NCBI GenBank assembly: GCA_004293445.1
Contig: RDYP01000003.1
Coordinates: forward strand, 310,001-374,000
Reading direction: 5' to 3'
DNA: 64,000 bases
Source: Verrucomicrobiota bacterium
GTDB taxonomy: Bacteria > Verrucomicrobiota > Verrucomicrobiia > Verrucomicrobiales > Akkermansiaceae
Shown here: positions 57,372 through 64,000 of the stretch, piece by piece
Layout of the letters: every line of letters begins with the position of its first letter
Numbering within the stretch: position 1 is the first letter of the stretch
The notes under the pieces: model-generated
Told to the model about the DNA's origin: nothing
The model's input: the letters and a program-made list of their open reading frames with translations, nothing else
Databases searched by the model: none
Translations under genes and position numbers: made by a program

Positions 57372-60300
57372 ATGAAATCCGAACTCAATTCATTCTTTAT
57401 CTTCCTTACTCTCTGCTCCGGCGCCCATGCTGCGGATCAATACACCAGCAACCCCGGAACCTGGAACACCACGAATCTCAACTGGAGCGCCGCTGCCACC
57501 CCCGGCGGACCTTACACTTCAGCGTGGGCCAACACCACCGCCGACATCGCCGTCTTTGAAGGCACCGCCGGAACCGTGACGGTGGGCCAGAACCTCAATG
57601 CGGACGGCCTCACCTTCAATGTGACCGGCTATAATCTGAGCGCGGCATCCGCCGTCACCCTGACCGGCGCTGGTGGCATGACCTACAGTCTCGCCCCCAA
57701 CGTGACCGCCACGATCGGAGCAAATGTGACGCTGCAATCCTCCGGCACCAGCCAGACTTGGACTCTTAGCGGTGCCAACAAAAACACCAGCGTACTCGAC
57801 CTGAATGGAACGATCACCGCCGCCACCAACAACACGGAAACCATCAGGGACATCACCGTCAATGTGAATAGCGGTGGGCGCCTGAATGGTGCCTCCAGCA
57901 TCGTGGTCGGTTCCGGCACCAACGGTAGTGGTTCCAATCTGAACATCTCTGGCGGCACCCTCGCCATCGGTAGCGCCAACACGTCGGCCTCGCTGATTCT
58001 GAACAACAGCGGTGGCATCACCGCCGATACCACCGTCACCCTGTCCAGCGGTGGGGCCATCACCTTCGCGGCGAACTCCACGGTGAATGGCCTCCGCTTC
58101 GGCCCCACTGGCACCATTTCAGCGGCAGGCACCAACCTGACGGGAACCTTCAATCTGGACGGCGGCACCCTGACCACCAACAAGATTTTCATGGGCTCCA
58201 TCACCTACACAGGCGGTGCGACATACAATGCCACCTTCAACTTCAACGGCGGCACCCTCAAGGCGCTGGCGACCAACAACACCGACTTCATGGGCCCGCT
58301 GCGAGGCACCGGCTACATTGTGAAATCCCTCGGCGCGAAGATCGACAGCAACGGCAAGGACATCACCATCGCCCAGCCGCTGCTCGACGGCACCGGCGGC
58401 GGCGGCCTCACCAAGGAAGGCCTTGGTACGCTCACTCTTAGTGGCGCGAATACCTACACCGGTGACACCATCATCAATGGCGGCAAGCTCGCCATCACCG
58501 CTCCCTACAGCGCCATCACCGCGACCACCATCAACAACGGCGGCCGCCTCAAGATCAACTCGAACGGTACCACCCCGTCCTCGCTTGGCACCGTATCCGT
58601 CAACACCGGCGGCGGCTTCGAGTTCAACCTCGGCAGCGTCAACGCCGCCAATCAACCCGCGGTCAACGTCGGAACTCTCAACGCAAACGCCAACTACGCG
58701 GTGGATCTAGCCGTCGGCACCGTTGTCCCCGGCGCCTACACGGTCACCCTGCTGAACTACACCGCTAAAACCGGATCGGGCACCCCGACGATTGGCACGC
58801 TGCCTCCGGGAGTGATCCTTACCAGCGGTCCCACGGATACCGGTTCCTCCATCCAGATCGGCTTCAGCGTCGCCAATCAATTGGTCTGGTCGAAGGGCGA
58901 TGGCGACTGGGATACCACCAGCTCCAACTGGAATTCCAACGCCGCCATCTATGCGGAACCCGCTGTTGTCAGCTTTCCCGACCTCGCAGAGGCGGGCAAC
59001 GGCATCAACGAGTTGAATGTCGCCGGAACCGTCTCCCCACTCGATGTCACCATCAACAACACCGGTGATTTCGACACCAACGCTTACAGCTTCTCCGGCA
59101 GCGGTGCGATCTCCGGTGCCACCGGCATTACCAAGACCGGTGCGGGCATTGTCACATTCAGCAACGCGAACTCTTACTCCGGAAATCTCGCCATCAATGG
59201 AGGTGCCGTGGTCAAAACCGTTGCAGACACCACTTCCGGAAATATCACCGTCGCCGACACCGCTACCTTCGCCCTTTCCGGCAGTATCGCCGACGGCAGC
59301 GGTCAGACCCTTACTGTTGCCGGCCCCGGTGCGGCGACCGGTATTCTTGCCAGCGGCACGATCCTCTCTCGTGGCTCGCTCCAGAGCGTCTCTGGCAACA
59401 ACACCTGGGATGGCAACCTCATCCTCGCCGGCACCGCCGGTACCGGCGGTAACACTCGCATCGGGGTTCAGAACGGAGCCTCTCTGACGCTGAATGGAAA
59501 CATCAGCGAGAGCGTTGTCGGAATGAGTCCCTTGTTCCGCGCGGGACTTACCCTCGCTGACAGCATCACCATCAACGGGATCGGATCATGGACCGGCACG
59601 ACCCGCCTGTTCTCCGAGGGCGGGGCCATCAAACTTGGTGGCCACGACCGATTTCCCACCACCGCGCCACTGAGTGCCGGCTCCACTGCCAGTGCCGGTG
59701 TCTCCGTCTTTGATGTTGCTGGCTACAACCAAACGGCCGCCGGTCTCACCGGTGACGGCACCGGCCGCATCCAGAACAGCGGCGGGTCGTCCGTCCTTAC
59801 CAGCAACCCCGCCGCTGCCTGCACCTTTGCCGGCATCATGCAGGACAACATCTCCTTCGTCATCGGCGGCACCGCTGTTCAGTCCCTCAGCGGAGACAAC
59901 ACCTACAGCGGAAACACCACGATCGCCTCCGGCGCGTCACTCACCGTTACCGGCACCGGGGAGCTGAAATTCTACCCCGCCACGAACGGTATCACCAACT
60001 CCGTCGACGGCAGCGGCACGCTTCTGGTCAACGGCATCCTTCGCATCGAACTCGCCGATGCGGATCCAACCGCGGGCAACTTCTGGACCCTCGTCGATGT
60101 CGCGAATCTTACCGAGACCTTCGGCACCACCTTCAAGCCTTCCGCCGTCACGGGTGGAGACTTCACCGAGACCGCCCTCGGCTCCGGCATCTGGGAACTC
60201 GCCGATAGCGGCAAAATCTGGACCTTCACCGAGTCCGATGGAAAATTGACCGTTGCCAATGCCGTTGCCGGCTACTCCGCCTGGTCTGCCGCCAACGCTC

Positions 60301-60620
60301 CCGGTCAAACCGTCGATCAGGATCATGACTTCGACGGCGTGAAGAACGGTGTCGAGTATTTCATGGGTCTCTCCGGCAACGCCTTCACCGCTACTCCGAC
60401 ACTCGATTCTGCCAAGCAAATCTCTTGGACCATGGGAGACGCTTACACCGGCGTCTATGGCATTGACTATCTCGTACAAACTTCCGTTGACCTCAACGTC
60501 TGGACACCTGTCCTTGAGGCTGATGTCACCATCGACACCACCATCCCCGGCAAGTCGGTCTCCTATACCCTTGGCGGCACCGGCCCGCGCTTCGTGCGTC
60601 TTGTGGTGAATGAGAATTGA
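57372..60620 (+). CDS. PATR-repeat surface protein with C-terminal DxDxDG/RFVRL module
   Basis: ATG 57372 gives signal MKSELNSFFIFLTLCSGAHA; TKEGLGTLTLSGANTYTGDTIINGGKL; DQDHDFDGVKNGVEYFMGL...GPRFVRLVVNEN. Confidence 0.87.
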   Translation: MKSELNSFFIFLTLCSGAHAADQYTSNPGTWNTTNLNWSAAATPGGPYTSAWANTTADIAVFEGTAGTVTVGQNLNADGLTFNVTGYNLSAASAVTLTGAGGMTYSLAPNVTATIGANVTLQSSGTSQTWTLSGANKNTSVLDLNGTITAATNNTETIRDITVNVNSGGRLNGASSIVVGSGTNGSGSNLNISGGTLAIGSANTSASLILNNSGGITADTTVTLSSGGAITFAANSTVNGLRFGPTGTISAAGTNLTGTFNLDGGTLTTNKIFMGSITYTGGATYNATFNFNGGTLKALATNNTDFMGPLRGTGYIVKSLGAKIDSNGKDITIAQPLLDGTGGGGLTKEGLGTLTLSGANTYTGDTIINGGKLAITAPYSAITATTINNGGRLKINSNGTTPSSLGTVSVNTGGGFEFNLGSVNAANQPAVNVGTLNANANYAVDLAVGTVVPGAYTVTLLNYTAKTGSGTPTIGTLPPGVILTSGPTDTGSSIQIGFSVANQLVWSKGDGDWDTTSSNWNSNAAIYAEPAVVSFPDLAEAGNGINELNVAGTVSPLDVTINNTGDFDTNAYSFSGSGAISGATGITKTGAGIVTFSNANSYSGNLAINGGAVVKTVADTTSGNITVADTATFALSGSIADGSGQTLTVAGPGAATGILASGTILSRGSLQSVSGNNTWDGNLILAGTAGTGGNTRIGVQNGASLTLNGNISESVVGMSPLFRAGLTLADSITINGIGSWTGTTRLFSEGGAIKLGGHDRFPTTAPLSAGSTASAGVSVFDVAGYNQTAAGLTGDGTGRIQNSGGSSVLTSNPAAACTFAGIMQDNISFVIGGTAVQSLSGDNTYSGNTTIASGASLTVTGTGELKFYPATNGITNSVDGSGTLLVNGILRIELADADPTAGNFWTLVDVANLTETFGTTFKPSAVTGGDFTETALGSGIWELADSGKIWTFTESDGKLTVANAVAGYSAWSAANAPGQTVDQDHDFDGVKNGVEYFMGLSGNAFTATPTLDSAKQISWTMGDAYTGVYGIDYLVQTSVDLNVWTPVLEADVTIDTTIPGKSVSYTLGGTGPRFVRLVVNEN

Positions 60621-60660
60621 TGGGAGCGGAAACATTTTGCCTCCCACGGGGGCAAGCTCA

Positions 60661-60704
60661 GGGCGGAGTCCGGATTTGGGATTTTCGGGACTCCGCCCGT
60701 TTTG
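60661..60704 (+). terminator. Rho-independent terminator-like hairpin
   Basis: Perfect 11-bp stem GGGCGGAGTCC (60661-60671) / GGACTCCGCCC (60688-60698) followed by GTTTTG, 41 bp after the stop of 57372..60620. Confidence 0.8.
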
Positions 60705-61163
60705 TTGCGGTGCGATGCCACGCGCCCCGATGTCTCCGAGCCGGATCTCTTGCGCGATCGCGACTTCCTTTTTCCTGCTAAAGTCGCCGATGCCCGCCTG
60801 ATGAGGCCCTTTTTTCGGCCGAGTGGCCTGGCCTTCTCGGCAACGATTGGGGTGCTTTCGATGTTGTGACGGCTCCGCGACATGTGAGCCACGGCACTTG
60901 TGAGGCCAACACTGCAAATCTTTCTTTCAGTTCCCAGAGGCGGCCTTTCTTGCGTTTGGGGGCAATTCGCCCGCGGAGGCCATCGGGCACCGATTCGGGG
61001 CGGGGGACAGGCCTCCATTTGGCGCAATTGTGCATATTAAATGCGCAGAATGATCTTTTTCACATCAAGGATTTCGGATACATTGTCAAAAGGTATCGGA
61101 TGGATTCGCCCCGGATCCGCTTCGGGCCCCGTTTTCCATCATAAACCCTTGTCGAGAAACTCC

Positions 61164-64000
61164 ATGAAAACCACTGCCACCACGCGCCTCGCGCTCCTGA
61201 CCCTCGCCACCACTCTCGGTAGCCTCCCGCTCCACGCCGGCACGACCTGGGACGGCGGCGCCACGCCCGACACGAACATCAACACCGCGGCGAACTGGGA
61301 TGCGGATACCGCGCCAAGCCTTCTCGGTACGACAGGCGTTGTTTTTCAATCCGCCAACAACGTGGCGACACTGAATGTTCCCGCGGCGTTTCGCCTTCCT
61401 ACCACGTCCACTCCCGCGGTGGCCTTCGGCGGGAATTTCACGGTCAACTCGGTCGATGGCAACGCTCTCACGCTTTATGGGACCAACAGTAGTGGAAATG
61501 CTCCCGTCTTGCGTACCAATAGCGGCGCAAGTGCCGTGACCATCAATGCTCCGATTAAGGTTTTCTCGACCGCACCCGTGGCTTCGCCCTTGGGCTCCCT
61601 CTTGATCATCGGCGTTAACAACACCACCGCTTCGAATACCGCCCTCAATATCACCGGCGGCATCACCCGTGATCCCGCCAGCTCGGGTGCGACTTACGAC
61701 ATCCGCTACGTGGGAACTGCCAGCATGACGACCCAGGCTAAGGCCAAGATCGGTGGCACGATCAGTGGCCTTGGAACGCTGACCAACATTCAAGGTGGAA
61801 CGGGAGTATGGGCCGGCGACCTCATCATCGCAGGTGATCAAGCCTCGACGGCCACTTCCAACATCACCCTCTCCAGCGGTGGTACTGCTCCAACCACCAA
61901 TGCACGCATTATTCTTGGTGAAACGAGCGCCGACGAGCAGTCTTGGAACAACGTAACCCTCAACACCGTGATGAATCTCGCCGTCGGCGGGACCATCACC
62001 GCAAACGCTTTCTCTGGGAACATCGCGAACACTAAAATCACCGGTTACGGTGCGGGTGGTACGATCTCGTTTGCGAGCGGCACCATTGGCGCGAACGTGG
62101 CCCTCGGTGGTGCTGGGACGGATCAAAACAATCTCTCCATCACCAAGAAAGGCAGCGGCACCCTCACCATCAATTCCACCGCCACCACCTACACCGGAGC
62201 GACCACGGTGGAGGCAGGGACCCTCACCCTCGCAGCTCCGTCACTGGCATCCCCGGTGACGGTGAATGCAGGCGCGACGCTCGCAGGCGAGGGCGCCACC
62301 AGCGCCGCACTTACCTTTGCTGCAGGCACCAGTAACTTGACCTTTGATGCTACGACTACCGGAGCATTGAGCATCGGCAGTCTCGTCAGTACCGGAGCCA
62401 CGGTCGTGGTCAGCCCCTCGGGCTCGACCACCTTGGGCACTACCTACAATGTTCTAACCAAGAGCGCAGGGACCTTCAGTTCGACGGAAGTCGCTTCTTT
62501 CCTTGCTGCGGGCCGCGCGACGATTGGTGGTGCTGACACCAGCACGATCACTTACACCGCGGCAGCTCCTGCTTCCTTGACCTGGAAGGGCAACGATGGC
62601 TCCAACCCCTCATTCTGGGACGTGGCCACTACTTTCAACTGGGGCAGCCCGAGCAGCGACCGCTTCTTCGCGAATGATGCGGTCACCTTCGACGATACTG
62701 CGACGTCCTATCTCGTGTCGATCCAAGGCGCATCGGTGAGCCCCGGTAACATGGTGTTCGACCACAGCGCCAACAACTACGTGCTGAGCGGCGGCACGAT
62801 TGGTGGATCGGGTTCTCTCACGAAGACGGGTTCCGGAACTCTCACGCTCGAGCAATCCGGCACCAACTCGTTCAACGGTGCCCTTCAGATCAACGGTGGG
62901 GTGCTCAGTATCTCCAACCTCAACCAGATCGGTGGGTCGTCATCGAATCGGGCCGTTCAGCTCGGCGGCGGCACTTTGGAATACACCTACGGTACCTCAA
63001 ATGCCCAAACCTCCGATACCATCCCATTCGTCATCAACGCCGGCGACTCGACTCTCGCGATCACCGGTAGCTACGCGACGAGCAGCGTGAACGGAGCGAC
63101 GGCACCCGCCACTCTCCGTCTCGGTGCGCCGATCACTGGCAGCGGGAATTTGACGAAATCGGGTTCCGGCATCTTCGCCATTGGCAAGAACAGCGTCACC
63201 ACGCTCGGGAATACCTTCACTGGAAGCCTCACGGTCACGGCAGGCATTCTTGATATCCGCAACGCCGACGCCCTCGGTGCCACAAGCGCGGGGACTACGA
63301 TTTCCAATGCCCAGCTTGAGCTTTTCTCCTTCAACCAGAATGCCGGGGTAAGCTTTGCCGCCGAGCCCTTGACCTTCAGCGGAAACAGTTATCTCCGCGG
63401 GAAGAACGAGGATATGGACAGCGACATTCAATACGTTTTGAATGGCCCGGTTACGGTGTCTTCGGGAGCGGTCGTAGGCATTGCCGCCGTCAAGGCGGTC
63501 ACCGCTTCCACGACGACAGCAAATACTCTCGATGCGGTTTCGCCAAACATCTCATCGCTCGAGATCACTGCACCTGTGACCACTGCGGCTGGATCGACGC
63601 TGAAGTTGGGCCTGATCCAAGCTTCCAGCACCTTGCCCGTTGTTCAGGAAACCGTCCAGCAGACGGTCACCCTCAGTGGCACCCTCACCGGTTCCGCCGC
63701 CGTGGAAACCCAAGGCTCGGCCGCGTCGCTGTTCACCTTGGCCGATCCGGAATACTCCGGCAACACCACCGTCAACGGCGGCATCCTGAAGCTCGGGGCC
63801 GATAACTCCGCCAACGACGCTTCCACGGTCAACATCGCCGCTTCCGGGGCTACCCTGAACCTGAATTTCGCCGGCACCGACACCGTGGATAAGTTGTTCA
63901 TCGGCGGTGTCCAGCAGGCCGCTGGTGTCTATGAAGCGGTCGGCAATGCTGGCAGCGGCACCGAGGTCGGCCAGATCACTGGCAGCGGTACGCTCACCGT
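61164..64000 (+). CDS. PATR-repeat surface protein, 3' end beyond the window
   Basis: ATG 61164 MKTTATTRLALLTLATTLGSLPLHAGTTWDGGATPDTNINTAANWDADTAPS...; SITKKGSGTLTINSTATTYTGATTVEAGTL; open to the window end, which explains its absence from the ORF track. Confidence 0.88.
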   Translation, partial: MKTTATTRLALLTLATTLGSLPLHAGTTWDGGATPDTNINTAANWDADTAPSLLGTTGVVFQSANNVATLNVPAAFRLPTTSTPAVAFGGNFTVNSVDGNALTLYGTNSSGNAPVLRTNSGASAVTINAPIKVFSTAPVASPLGSLLIIGVNNTTASNTALNITGGITRDPASSGATYDIRYVGTASMTTQAKAKIGGTISGLGTLTNIQGGTGVWAGDLIIAGDQASTATSNITLSSGGTAPTTNARIILGETSADEQSWNNVTLNTVMNLAVGGTITANAFSGNIANTKITGYGAGGTISFASGTIGANVALGGAGTDQNNLSITKKGSGTLTINSTATTYTGATTVEAGTLTLAAPSLASPVTVNAGATLAGEGATSAALTFAAGTSNLTFDATTTGALSIGSLVSTGATVVVSPSGSTTLGTTYNVLTKSAGTFSSTEVASFLAAGRATIGGADTSTITYTAAAPASLTWKGNDGSNPSFWDVATTFNWGSPSSDRFFANDAVTFDDTATSYLVSIQGASVSPGNMVFDHSANNYVLSGGTIGGSGSLTKTGSGTLTLEQSGTNSFNGALQINGGVLSISNLNQIGGSSSNRAVQLGGGTLEYTYGTSNAQTSDTIPFVINAGDSTLAITGSYATSSVNGATAPATLRLGAPITGSGNLTKSGSGIFAIGKNSVTTLGNTFTGSLTVTAGILDIRNADALGATSAGTTISNAQLELFSFNQNAGVSFAAEPLTFSGNSYLRGKNEDMDSDIQYVLNGPVTVSSGAVVGIAAVKAVTASTTTANTLDAVSPNISSLEITAPVTTAAGSTLKLGLIQASSTLPVVQETVQQTVTLSGTLTGSAAVETQGSAASLFTLADPEYSGNTTVNGGILKLGADNSANDASTVNIAASGATLNLNFAGTDTVDKLFIGGVQQAAGVYEAVGNAGSGTEVGQITGSGTLT

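Noticed and set aside
60563-61027. 154-aa minus-strand ORF and the overlapping 85-aa ORF 60778..61035 as possible transposase remnants
   Set aside because: The longer ORF overlaps the end of the PATR gene and the terminator; translations are basic low-complexity with no recognizable transposase motif.
1-64000. tRNA, rRNA or integrase/transposase genes marking an island
   Set aside because: None recognized by reading; cannot exclude short ncRNAs without covariance-model searches.

Overview
High-GC bacterial window, probably Verrucomicrobia/PVC-like from domain style, with every supported gene on the + strand. It reads as one large extracellular polysaccharide-degradation and surface-protein locus in three blocks. 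(i) 0-23 kb: giant multidomain secreted proteins (metzincin+cadherin+PA14+PATR+FN3; GH9-like; PL8-like lyase; GH16+LamG) sharing a C-terminal module. (ii) 23.5-42.9 kb: a compact enzyme run (two intact GH29-type fucosidases and one interrupted by a stop, GH106-type rhamnosidase, GH3, Tat-type FAD oxidoreductase, three putative alpha/alpha-toroid lyases). (iii) 42.9-64 kb: a NarL/LuxR-type sensor kinase/response regulator pair followed by PATR-rich surface proteins, one of them fused to a lyase domain and one with a PEP-CTERM signal. Main leads: a recurrent, frame-independent DNA word TCTAACAG concentrated in two genes; a four-copy inverted-repeat element (TTGTCCGCCATYTGGGGGACAA) at the two-component/PATR locus and ahead of the enzyme run; a shared DxDxDG..EW + GRRFVRL C-terminal module that may act as a sorting or secretion domain; a five-member divergent lyase family; a GH29 gene broken by one in-frame stop; and a truncated PATR gene remnant that keeps its promoter-like element. 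All family calls come from reading motifs by eye; no database search was run. Counts were made by hand.
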